Shown here in pieces: positions 44,766 through 53,268 of a stretch of DNA of 64,000 bases. Positions within the stretch are counted from its first letter, which is position 1. Each line of letters opens with the position of its first letter. The notes beneath the pieces were generated by a model. The model searched no databases. It had not been told where the DNA came from and saw nothing but the letters and a program-made list of their open reading frames with translations. The DNA is from an alpha proteobacterium BAL199. GTDB taxonomy: Bacteria; Pseudomonadota; Alphaproteobacteria; Thalassobaculales; Thalassobaculaceae. A program made the position numbers and the translations under genes. The DNA is taken from NCBI GenBank assembly GCA_000171835.1, contig ABHC01000022.1, forward strand, positions 52,888 through 116,887. The letters run 5' to 3'.

Positions 44766-45748
44766 CAGTTCGTTCGGGTTTTGCTACATATCGTGAGTTT
44801 TATTTTTTGTATTTCTGTCTGAATTTGCTCAATTTTCGAGTTTTGAGATTCTATTTCAGCTTGCAGTTTTTGAATTTCTGGAATTACATTTTTCAAATGA
44901 TTTCCAACATCAGAATAATAGCTGTAAGCCAAACTAAAGACACCTATAATGGTGCCGATTGCAGCTATGGTTCCGATGCCTCTAATCCATTCAATGTATT
45001 CTTTCGCTTTTTTTACGCTTTCTGCAGAGTTTCTCGAGTCGTTCTTAAGGTCTTCAAGGGCTTTAGATATTGAGCTTCTTATTCCAATTTTTTCACCGGT
45101 ATACTGATTGGCTGCTTTATCTAAAAATTTTTGAATATCCCAATGTTCGTTATTGCTGCCAATCGCATTCCTGCCCGGATCACTCTTTGATACTGCAGTA
45201 GAGGTTTTTGTAAATTCAATCCAAATTAGTCCTTCGTTTTTTGGAATGAAGTATTCTTTATCGGTAAGATTGTGGAGGGGAATGCATAGCTTGCCCCAAA
45301 ATCCAGGATCAATCAGAGGGCCTGTTCCAAGCAATAGCCCTCTATGTACGTGTTGGATTTGTAAATTAAACCTCAAGGCGATAAAATCTGGAATTCTAAA
45401 ATCTAAGTCACATTCGACGAATACAATGCTGTTGTGCGGAATAATTAATCCGACATCACTGTCGGCGCAAAAGATCTGACATGGAATATTTTTATCACGG
45501 TATATGAAGGCCTTGGTTCCAATTCTGCCTTCGTAGCTTGCTTTCTTTAACCGTCCTTTCTTTCCACCTTCAGTATAGAAGGGTGAGATTATGCCGGTAG
45601 CCTGTACAACTTTAACGATGTCTTGTGAGCTCAGGAGCGTATTCGGAATTTTTAACGATCCAGGTTTAACTCGCCAATCTTCCGCGAGCTGTCTTCCCTG
45701 CTCACGCGAGACAAGCTCCCGCTCATCGGATGCTGCATCCTCAGCCAA
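44762..45748 (-). CDS. Membrane-anchored dCTP-deaminase/dUTPase-fold protein
   Basis: The product has 328 residues, start TTG 45748 overlapping the upstream stop. Residues about 30-190 have the trimeric dUTPase fold in dCTP-deaminase order: GIISPFYTEGGKKGRLKKAS, ADSDVGLIIPHNSIVFVE, then LIDPGFWGKLCIPLHNLTD and EGLIWIEFT. The Dcd RSSLAR motif is replaced by FNLQIQHVHRG and the catalytic Glu (Dcd xLExxN) by Pro in CIPLHN. Deamination is therefore unlikely; a nucleotide-binding sensor role is possible. A membrane helix (about 255-275) and a coiled coil (about 285-320) follow. Last gene of the island operon. Confidence 0.65.
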   Translation of the reverse strand: MAEDAASDERELVSREQGRQLAEDWRVKPGSLKIPNTLLSSQDIVKVVQATGIISPFYTEGGKKGRLKKASYEGRIGTKAFIYRDKNIPCQIFCADSDVGLIIPHNSIVFVECDLDFRIPDFIALRFNLQIQHVHRGLLLGTGPLIDPGFWGKLCIPLHNLTDKEYFIPKNEGLIWIEFTKTSTAVSKSDPGRNAIGSNNEHWDIQKFLDKAANQYTGEKIGIRSSISKALEDLKNDSRNSAESVKKAKEYIEWIRGIGTIAAIGTIIGVFSLAYSYYSDVGNHLKNVIPEIQKLQAEIESQNSKIEQIQTEIQKIKLTICSKTRTNC

Positions 45749-46786
45749 CGAGCGAACTCCATGGTTCTATCGATTGTGGCGAGAAACCAACGAAATCGAT
45801 TTGTTGTCCGAGCGCACGCTCGACAGAGCTCACGAACTTTTTGGTCGCCTCACATTCAGGCGACCTAGTATCGCGCGGTCCTATATAATCCATGGGATTC
45901 AATACAATGATAGTTGGGTTGTAGCTGGCTATGGCGAGTCGAACGAGCTCAGCGTCAAATAAGCCGACGCGACGCAAATTCTTTGTCACCGTAGTGTATT
46001 CACGAAGGTCCAATTCCGTTTCAAGTGAACTTGCAATTTCCTCCCATGTCGTTTCGCCAGGCAACGGTCCGGAATTTCCTGCCACGCGGATTGGAAAGCT
46101 GCGGATGACAAGAACCACATTGTCGACGTCGATGGGGCTAAGGCCGCTCTCCGCCAGCGCAGACGCGGCGGTAGTACACCGTGACGTCGCCTTGGGCCAG
46201 TAACCGCCGTCGTAGAGCGATAGTCCAAAACCCTGCGTGCCTTCGATGATGATCCGTGCGCCTGCACCCAACCACTGACGCATCAACAACGTCGTGTCGC
46301 GCATGTATTGTTCGAGAGGTTCGCAGTGCGCTGCGTCGCGCCGCTGAAGCGGAAAATTGGACGCTTCGCGTGCCACGGCTGCCATAACGGCAGCCCCAAC
46401 CCCGCTGCCGGTCGATCCTATTCCGGAAACCAGTCCTGCCGCAGTTTCCCAAGCCTTCTGCTCGGGGGTGATGATGTTCGCATAGGGGCTAATAAAAATG
46501 CGATCACGGGATAATTGAGTAGCTCAACTTCGTTCTGCAGGACGTCAACGTCGATGAACGATCCGGCGGGGAAAACCACATCGACATTGCGATCGATGGC
46601 ACCTGCAGGCAGTTGCCTCAATGCGAACTTTCGTCCCGCGCGATCATACGCCGTGTGTCCAGAATTCGGGCCGCCCACGCGCACCACCACGACCCGCCGC
46701 TCGGTTGCCCTTCTCACCAGATCAAGGGAAACCTTACCCTTGCCCTCTGAGCCGAATTGACCACCGACTACGATTGATACGGGCAC
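45741..46786 (-). pseudogene. PurZ-like adenylosuccinate synthetase homologue, frameshifted
   Basis: Start is GTG 46786 (TAGTG coupling) or GTG 46804. The first frame reads VSIVVGGQFGSEGKGKVSLD, VVRVGGPNSGHTAY (catalytic His) and FIDVDVLQNEVELLNYPVI. One base is missing near 46499-46506. In the next frame it continues RIFISPYANIITPEQKAWET, GIGSTGSGVG, IIIEGTQGFGLSLYDGGYWP and FPIRVAGNSGPLPGE. The restored product is about 348 residues, shorter than PurA (about 430) and near phage PurZ length. PurA has GDEGKGK; here the catalytic Asp is Ser, as reported for PurZ enzymes that act on dGMP. Confidence 0.75.
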
Positions 46787-47172
46787 TAGTCGTCCATTTC
46801 CCACTGAGCGGACAGGCTGAGGAGCGTATCACCCAGATCGTCCTTCGGTCCATTGTTGAAGACGGTTTGGTCGGCAAGCAGTTCCAGCATCGGCACCCGT
46901 CGTTCAACTTCCGACGCATTGGCCTCGTCAAATGCGAGGCCAGCTTCCAGCGCCTCCAAGCCCAATCGCTCCGAGTATCGCTTCCGCCGGATGTCGGGAC
47001 GAGCCGATACATGGATATGGACAAAGCGGAAGCCAAATCTTTCCCTAAGAAAAGAGTGGTCGTCGGGAAAGCGAAGTCCATCAACTACGACGGTGCGGGC
47101 ATCCGCCACCCGCGAAAGCGTCCGTTCAGCCAGTTCGCGCTGGCGACCCTCACGGTTTATCTCGGCTCCTAC

Positions 47173-47270
47173 TAGTGGTGGGAATCAGACAGATGAAACC
47201 CGTGCATCAGCAAACGCATGGCGGAAATCTGCCGATCCAGACGGACTCACCCGTTTGATTTTCACCACTA
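47173..47270. mobile_element. MITE copy 2 (98 bp, TA-flanked)
   Basis: Identical to 13856-13953 over the full length, including the CTAG ends. Here it lies in the kinase part of the fusion gene, and the minus-strand frame meets a TGA at 47185-47187. The net 96-bp insertion keeps the outer frame, so before insertion the kinase frame was continuous: excising it joins YHRQ to LVGAEINREGRQRELAERTL. Confidence 0.85.
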
Positions 47271-48737
47271 GCTGGCGATGATATCGATCCATCGGCAGAT
47301 TCCGATCTCGAAGCATGTCGTCGATCACCAAACTAAATCTGGTATAAGCATATCCATTGGACTGCAGAATTTCGGCGAACGTTGTCTTGCCGGCGGCAAT
47401 TGGTCCGCTGACTCCCACGACGAAGGGCGTTCTGTTCATCTCGAGGCGCGGTATAATCAATGGAGATTCGTTGGGGGTTCCTAGTTCTTCCGAGAGTTCA
47501 GCGAGGTGAAATGTGCCGACTAGAGCGGATGTGATCGCATCGAGCTCATCATGGGTCACTTTTGATGTAGCGTAGGGGCCTCGAATGCCAAAGTTCATTA
47601 GCCCCAATTTCAACCACTCTTCACCTGCTCCTTTTCGAGGTATCCGCATCACATCCTGCGCAGCCCCAGGATAACTCTCAATGACAGGAAATCCGCGCGA
47701 TCTGAAGATTTCTGCCAGACGAATACCTCGCGCCGTCAATTTCTGCATGCTGGGCAACAGGCTCGGATAGACGTTGATACCCCTTCGCTTCAACTCGCGT
47801 TCGCAATAACGCATGATGCCGAACTCATCACGGGTAGGATCATCGTCAAATACGGTCCGCCGCCCAAATGGGAGACAAAGTGGTGAGTCGATTGATATCA
47901 GATCAGGATTGGTATCGATGGTTCGCTGAACCAGATCTTCATCCGTTGAAATCGTTGCGGTATTCGCTTTCGCCCCATCCAGCAAGCACCAACCTGTCGG
48001 TCTCGCCTCCGAGCCAGTAAGGTCAATTCCAACGATTCTTGATCGCTCGGCCTTGAGGCCGCCGAATAGCTCGCGAAACGTGGGCGCGTGGGACAAGCTG
48101 GGATCAGGCCTTTTGATGCCCGCCGGCATCTTGTGACGATCCTTCGGATCGGACCAACGAACGAATTTGACAGGCCTTCCGATCAAGTCATGCTCATAGC
48201 CCAATCGTGATAGAGCATGATCCATAATGCTGCCCATGGCCGCGATGTCGGCTCGGTTGTATGTGATGAGCCGCCGCAAGGCATTTATGTCACCGCGAAG
48301 GTATTTATGCCAAAGCAGAACTGCTGCAAATCCGTCTACCCCCTCCAGGTCCTGACGGAAGTTTAAGCCCAGTTGGGCCTCAATCGATTTTTGCCCTCCC
48401 GTCAGTCCAACTCGTCGGCAGAGATACATTAGGTCGATGTGTGCGTGGGGGAGGCAAACATCAGGAAATTCTTGTTTCAAAAATCGTTGATCGAAACGAA
48501 TTCCGTTGAACGTGACAAGGGCAACCGAATCTCGTGCAGCCTGAAAGAGGTCACTTGTCTCCTGCCCTTTGATGAATGTGCCTGATTTTCCATTCAATGC
48601 CCAACCGGCGATGGTGATCTCATCATAGAAATGGCTAAGACCTGTAGTTTCGATGTCCAAAAAAAGTACGCGATCAGGCTGCTCATGGCAGATCGCGAGC
48701 TTGTCGCTGAGCTCACTGGGAATTGGTCTCGCTATCG

Positions 48738-50312
48738 AGCCTGTTGCTGAATGAGTCTGGCTTGACGGCATGAAGCAGCTATCCGGTGATTTTGCCCTCA
48801 GACGGCATTTTTCTTGTCCAATTGCTTCAGTTCAAGAGCCATTTTCCACCCTTTCTTCCTCTGCGGACGGACTCCGAGTGTAGTTTTTTGATGTTGTGGG
48901 CGGCGCAGTGCAGGTTCCATTCACCCTGGGTCTCCTGCTCCCCGCGCATCATGAATCCGTCTGCGCCCTGGGTCTCCTTCATTTGCCCGAACACCGGTTC
49001 CACGGTCTGGCCGCGCAGCCGGTAAAGTTTTCGGCCCCGTTGGGTCAGGAGCTTACGCTCCATCTGGTCACGGGCACTCATGTCCCTGGGTATACGGCCC
49101 CGGGGTGGTGGAGCATCACGCATCGCCTTGCGCTGCTTCCAATCCTTAGTGGTGGCGATCAGGTATTCGCATTCCGCTGTTTCCGTGGCCGCGTTCTCGT
49201 CAGACCAATAGCCCGCGTCAAACAGGCCAACCCCCAGCACCGCCTCGTCGCCGGTCACCGCCTCCATCATCGTCAGGGTCCGGGCAATCATCGGGGCCAG
49301 TTGGCGAACGTCGTTGGCCTGGTTCGTCACATCGGTGGCGAGGATGATCTGGTCCGCCGTCACCACCGCCTGGGCATTGTACCCCTGGAGATATCCCTTG
49401 CGGCTCTTCATGATCCGGCTGTCCGGGTCGCTCACGTTGGCCTTGGCCTCTTCCTTGACAACCGCCTCGGCTGTCTTCGGCTTCCGCCCGCGTTTGGCTT
49501 TTCCGTTCGCCTTTTCCTCGGCAATCCGGGCGTTGATCTTCTCCTGCTGCTCGACCCGTTGATGGTCGGCTTCGCGCAAGAGACGTTCATGACAGGAGCG
49601 AAGACGGGACAGCCGATCTGACGGCTTCCTCAGCCCGACGGGAACATCGTCACCTCGGCCCTCCCCGAACATCCCGTCCTCGGCGGCATCGATCGCCTCG
49701 GCCTCCGACAGCATGGCGGCAACCTCCGCCTCCAGGGACTTCGAGGTCTGGTTCGCCGCAAGCGACGCATTTGCCTTCACCTTGGTCCCATCCAGCGCCA
49801 CCACGCCCAACCGCACCAGCCCCGCCGCATGACACAGCTTCAGGACCTCCACGAACAGGGTCTCCAGGTCGCCCCGGTGCCGCTTGCGGAACCGCGCTAT
49901 CACGCTGTGGTCGGGAACCTCGGCGCACACGATCGTCCGAAACCCAGCATCCCGCACGCACAGGCGCTCGATCTTGCGGCTTGAGCGTTGCCCGTTCGCA
50001 TACGCATAAACAAGGAGACTAACCATCATCCTCGGCGCGAACGGTGGCGCTCCCGACCCACGCTTCCGGTAGTGCGTCTCGAATGCCGATAGATCCATCA
50101 AACCCACGGCATCCAGAAGAAGGTGCACGAGGTCTGTGTCCGGAACCCAATCCGCCATGTCCACCGGCAGAAGAAACCGCTGCCTACGATCTGGTTCTCG
50201 GTAAAAATTTGCCATCTCCCCCCCCTTCAAATTGCCTCTCCCAACGGAATCAGGACCCCGTCAGTGGGTCAAGCGGAGATCGTCGGTGGAACCGGTGATT
50301 CTGCAACAGCCT
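48738..50312 (-). mobile_element. IS1182-family insertion sequence
   Basis: About 1.57 kb. The ends carry an imperfect inverted repeat AG[C/G]CTGTTGC[T/A]GAAT (15 of 18 match). An 8-bp direct repeat CTATCGAG flanks it (48732-48739 and 50313-50320); since AG is shared with the element end, the true duplication may be 6-8 bp. Removing element and one repeat restores the frame of the fusion gene. Confidence 0.85.
48827..50215 (-). CDS. IS1182-family transposase
   Basis: The product has 462 residues from ATG 50215, with GGGGGGGAG before it. A DUF772-type N-terminus (FLLPVDMADWVPDTDLVHLL, MMVSLLVYAYANGQRSSRKI) precedes the DDE domain (GVVALDGTKVKANAS, QGYNAQAVVTADQ, GLFDAGYWSDEN, QTVEPVFGQMKETQGADGF). 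It appears intact and therefore possibly active. Confidence 0.9.
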   Translation of the reverse strand: MANFYREPDRRQRFLLPVDMADWVPDTDLVHLLLDAVGLMDLSAFETHYRKRGSGAPPFAPRMMVSLLVYAYANGQRSSRKIERLCVRDAGFRTIVCAEVPDHSVIARFRKRHRGDLETLFVEVLKLCHAAGLVRLGVVALDGTKVKANASLAANQTSKSLEAEVAAMLSEAEAIDAAEDGMFGEGRGDDVPVGLRKPSDRLSRLRSCHERLLREADHQRVEQQEKINARIAEEKANGKAKRGRKPKTAEAVVKEEAKANVSDPDSRIMKSRKGYLQGYNAQAVVTADQIILATDVTNQANDVRQLAPMIARTLTMMEAVTGDEAVLGVGLFDAGYWSDENAATETAECEYLIATTKDWKQRKAMRDAPPPRGRIPRDMSARDQMERKLLTQRGRKLYRLRGQTVEPVFGQMKETQGADGFMMRGEQETQGEWNLHCAAHNIKKLHSESVRRGRKGGKWLLN

Positions 50313-50340
50313 CTATCGAGATTCGATTGGAAGTTGGCAT

Positions 50341-50575
50341 GCCCGCCTTTAATCATAACCGGCCGGCCGTGTACACGTCGTCTGCTATTGTTAGCAAAAA
50401 TTCCAAAAAATATAAACAGTATAAAGAGTTACCCAGTCATCATGGTCCTCTGCTACCGGTTGATCGACCAGTTTGCCAAGGCCGACCGACGCCAGCGATT
50501 GTCCTCAGAGGACGCGCCGACAGTCGATGAGGCATCGGTCATCGTACAACCGTGCCGTCTGGCCGTCGACGCCGG
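50341..50575. other. Island right edge, no intact gene
   Basis: From 50341 to about 50410 the DNA is AT-rich and holds the leader of the fusion gene. From about 50440 GC rises to host level. I could not find the missing C-terminal part of the Na/Pi gene here, so the insertion was probably accompanied by a deletion, or the edge lies elsewhere. No direct repeat matching the left edge was seen. Confidence 0.35.
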
Positions 50576-51274
50576 CTACCGGCGACGAAGCACCACGGTA
50601 AAATTGTTGGCTGGCATCGCCTGAACCCGGTCGAGATCGAGCCCGGCAGCCTGCGCGGTGGGCACGAGTTCGCTCTCCAGGTCCCGGATACCCCATGACG
50701 GATCCTGAACGCGCAGACTGGCGTCGAAGCGGGTGTTGCCGTCGCTGGTGTGGGCGCCGTCCCGTCGGAACGGACCGTAAAAGACCAGTGGATCGCCGGG
50801 TGCCAGCCAGCGGGCGGCGCCGGCCAGGATGCCCTTCGCCACCGACCACGGCGCGATATGGATCACGTTGGTCGCGACGATGGCGCGGATGTCGTCTGCG
50901 GGCTTGAGCGGCCAGTCGACCGCCGCCGCGTCCAGCACCCGCGCCGGCAGCGGCCGTGCGGCTTGTGGTCGCAGGGCGTTCGCCCACAACGGAACGCTCG
51001 CAATCCGGCTGGCCTGCGGGTCGGTCGGCAGCCAGCGCAGCGGGGCGAGGGCTGCAGCAAACGCGGCGGCATGCTGGCCAGTGCCGGCGCCGACTTCCAG
51101 CACGGTACCGGCGCTCGGCAAGATGCCGCGCAGAACGGCAAGCAGCGGGCCGGCGTTGCGACGAGCCGACGGTGCATCCTCGGCGTCGGGTGGCGCCGGG
51201 CCGTCCAACGGGGCCGGCATCGGCTCCAACGCGAGAATGGTAGGGGTGAGGTCGGGGGCTGACGGATGGTCCAT
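50576..51274 (-). CDS. DUF938 SAM-dependent methyltransferase-like protein
   Basis: The product has 232 residues. The SAM-binding motif is VLEVGAGTGQHAAAFAAAL, followed by WLPTDPQASRI, ATNVIHIAPWSVAKGIL and ASLRVQDPSWGIRDL, all typical of DUF938. It is cytoplasmic, substrate unknown. It is divergent from the TerB-like gene. Confidence 0.85.
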   Translation of the reverse strand: MDHPSAPDLTPTILALEPMPAPLDGPAPPDAEDAPSARRNAGPLLAVLRGILPSAGTVLEVGAGTGQHAAAFAAALAPLRWLPTDPQASRIASVPLWANALRPQAARPLPARVLDAAAVDWPLKPADDIRAIVATNVIHIAPWSVAKGILAGAARWLAPGDPLVFYGPFRRDGAHTSDGNTRFDASLRVQDPSWGIRDLESELVPTAQAAGLDLDRVQAMPANNFTVVLRRR

Positions 51275-51328
51275 GGCAGCCTATGTAGTCTGCATCCTCC
51301 CGACCCTGCAATGCACCTGGAGACGCTG

Positions 51329-51811
51329 ATGCTCGCCCGACTGCAACGCTTCATGGCCAGGCTCGAAGCTGGCGGCGACTCGGTGAAGACAGCACCGCGC
51401 GACGAACTTGCCATGGCTGCCGCGGTCCTGCTGTCACGCGCGGCGGCACTTGATGGCGGGGTCGATGAACGCGAGCGTGCGGTGGCGGCCGACCGGTTGG
51501 TCGAGCGGTTCGGGGTGTCGCGCGAGGAGATCGACGCGGTTATGGCCGAGGCGGCGCAAACCGCCGAGGAATCGGTTGATCTTTATGGGTTCACCCGGGT
51601 CCTGAAGGGCCAACTCGACCCGGATGGCCGGCTGATGTTGATGGAAGCGTTGTGGGAGGTGGTCTATGCAGACGGCACCCTGCACGACTACGAAGCCCAG
51701 TTGATGCGGCGGCTTGCCGGCTTGCTGTTCGTCCCGGATCGGGACAGCGGCGAGGCGCGCAAGCGCGCTCTTGTGAAACTCGGCCTTGATGCGCCGGGTG
51801 CGAGCGATTAA
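51329..51811 (+). CDS. TerB-like protein
   Basis: The product has 160 residues from ATG 51329, with GGAG eight bases before; ATG 51311 lacks a site. A TerB helical domain is visible: [57 protein letters not shown] and [11 protein letters not shown]. Acidic residues in DGGVDERE and DGTLHDYE would bind metal. The family name comes from tellurite resistance but its role here is unknown. Confidence 0.8.
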   Translation: MLARLQRFMARLEAGGDSVKTAPRDELAMAAAVLLSRAAALDGGVDERERAVAADRLVERFGVSREEIDAVMAEAAQTAEESVDLYGFTRVLKGQLDPDGRLMLMEALWEVVYADGTLHDYEAQLMRRLAGLLFVPDRDSGEARKRALVKLGLDAPGASD

Positions 51812-51843
51812 AGACCGGCGGGTCGAGCTCGGAGGAGACGTCG

Positions 51844-52182
51844 ATGACGTACATCGTCACGGAAGCCTGCATTAAGTGCAAATACACCGACTGCGTGGAG
51901 GTGTGCCCGGTAGATTGCTTCTACGAGGGTGCCAACATGCTGGTCATCCATCCGGACGAATGCATCGACTGCGGGGTCTGCGAGCCGGAGTGCCCGCCCG
52001 AAGCGATCCTGCCGGATACCGAGACCGAGGCGGAGAAGTGGTTGGAGATGAATCGGGAGTATTCCGAGGCCTGGCCGAACATCACCCGCAAGATCGATGC
52101 GATGCCCGAGGCGGATGCGATGCAGGCCGAGAAGGGCAAGTTCGAGCGGTTTTTCGATTCCGGACCCGGGCAAGGCAACTGA
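51844..52182 (+). CDS. fdxA: 7Fe ferredoxin FdxA
   Basis: The product has 112 residues. Cys patterns [18 protein letters not shown] and [16 protein letters not shown] give one 3Fe-4S and one 4Fe-4S cluster, as in FdxA/FdII-type ferredoxins. The C-terminal tail ([20 protein letters not shown]) is typical. A GGAGGAG-type ribosome binding site lies ahead. carD follows on the same strand, an order common in alphaproteobacteria. Confidence 0.95.
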   Translation: MTYIVTEACIKCKYTDCVEVCPVDCFYEGANMLVIHPDECIDCGVCEPECPPEAILPDTETEAEKWLEMNREYSEAWPNITRKIDAMPEADAMQAEKGKFERFFDSGPGQGN

Positions 52183-52522
52183 CCACGCGCGGCTGCGCCG
52201 CCGTGTCGCACCCGACTTTGTCATCCGACGTTAAGACTCTGGTAACAAGCGTCTTATTTAACGCAGATGCGTTGATTTGCGCTCCGCTGCAGGCCCTCGC
52301 CCGCGGCCTTGCCCTACCATTACGCCTCTTTTTGTGGTACCGTCTTTTTCGTTCGGAGCCGGGACGGAGAGTCAAACCCGGCACCGTCCCCGCAATCCGT
52401 GGGACCAGGATCGAAGCAAAAATTGCTTCGGATCGTCGTTTGGCGCCTTTCCGTGTGCCGCGACGACGCACCGGGTGGGGTGGTGTGTTTCTGGGGCCTG
52501 CGCGGGACCCTCGGATGGACGT
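52183..52522 (+). promoter_or_regulatory. carD leader with two hairpins
   Basis: 340 bp without a gene. An inverted repeat CGTTAAGAC with a 3-base-bulged partner lies at about 52229-52263. A perfect hairpin CGAAGCAA-AAA-TTGCTTCG lies at 52412-52430, about 92 bp before carD. The first may end fdxA; the second could be in the carD 5' leader. I found no match to a known riboswitch. Confidence 0.4.
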
Positions 52523-53038
52523 ATGACAGAGAGCCCGATGACAAAGAAGAGCAGCGAGTTCAAGACCGGTGATTTCGTGGTGTACCCGACGCATGGGGTT
52601 GGGTTGATCAAGGGGACGGAGACACAGATCGTCGCCGGCACCGAGCTTGATCTGCTCGTGATCGACTTCGAGCAGGACCGGATGACGCTGCGGATTCCGG
52701 TCGGCAAGGCACGGACCAGCGGCTTGCGCCGGCTCAGCAGCCGCAAGCAGATGGACGTCGCCCTGCAGAAGTTGAAGGGGCGTGCCAAGGTCCGGCGGAC
52801 CATGTGGTCGCGTCGGGCGCAGGAATATGAAGCGAAGATCAACTCCGGCGACCCGGTGTCGATCGCCGAGGTGGTGCGCGACCTGCGGCGCTCCAGCAAT
52901 CAGGCCGACCAGTCGTACAGCGAGCGGCAGATGTATCAGGCTGCCATCGATCGTCTGGCCCGTGAGTTCGCCAAGATAGAGCAGATCGACGAGGTTACCG
53001 CGGTCGATCGGCTGGAAAAGCTGATGGATGCTGCCTGA
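52523..53038 (+). CDS. carD: CarD-family transcription regulator
   Basis: The product has 171 residues from ATG 52523 (ATG 52538 possible). The RNA-polymerase-binding Tudor-like domain opens FKTGDFVVYPTHGVGLIKG; a helical C-terminal domain has RRTMWSRRAQEYEAKINSGD and EVVRDLRRSSNQADQSYSER. CarD stabilises promoter open complexes. It follows fdxA and is ended by a strong hairpin. Confidence 0.95.
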   Translation: MTESPMTKKSSEFKTGDFVVYPTHGVGLIKGTETQIVAGTELDLLVIDFEQDRMTLRIPVGKARTSGLRRLSSRKQMDVALQKLKGRAKVRRTMWSRRAQEYEAKINSGDPVSIAEVVRDLRRSSNQADQSYSERQMYQAAIDRLAREFAKIEQIDEVTAVDRLEKLMDAA

Positions 53039-53065
53039 ACGCAGTTCGATCCAGATCATGATGTC

Positions 53066-53103
53066 ATGACATGAGGCGGTGTTTCGGCACCGCCTCATGT
53101 CAT
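53066..53103 (+). terminator. Hairpin terminator of carD
   Basis: A perfect 16-bp stem (53066-53081 with 53088-53103; arms begin ATGACATGAGGCGGTG) closes on a TTTCGG loop, 28 bp after the carD stop. No T-tract follows. Confidence 0.7.
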
Positions 53104-53268
53104 TGAAGCTCACCTGCAACGCCGGCAAGGTCCCGCTTTCAGCGACGCCGAATGTCGATTCCCGCAGCGACGAACCCTTGGACCCCGGCTCCGGGCCCCT
53201 TTCGCCGTGTCGGACGGCCTGCTATCACCGGTGGCTGACGCCATCGCGCCGCACCATTGCAAAGCCGG

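Larger units (their letters stand above)
46786..50340 (-). pseudogene. Exonuclease-DUF429-nucleotide kinase fusion, broken by IS and MITE
   Basis: The original gene began at ATG 50340 (MPTSNRISIARPIPSELSDK when the IS is removed), behind an AAAGGCGGG ribosome binding site. Order: DEDD/YprB-like RNase H exonuclease (DIETTGLSHF, VALVTFNGIRFDQR, LITYNRADIAAMGS); DUF429 (IVGIDLTGSEARPTGW, FPVIESYPGAAQDV, HDELDAITSALVG); P-loop kinase (GVSGPIAAGKTTFAEIL, VVVDGLRFPDD, FVHIHVSARPDIRRKRYS). The IS1182-family element splits codons 8-10; a new ATG at 48771 in the IS end could replace it. The MITE near 47173-47270 adds an in-frame TGA inside the kinase. About 630 residues before decay. Confidence 0.75.

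Noticed and set aside
52340..52410. Possible cobalamin-riboswitch-like segment (GGCACCGTCCCCGC)
   Set aside because: Only a loose match to one part; the conserved B12 box and other helices are absent and carD is not a B12-related gene.
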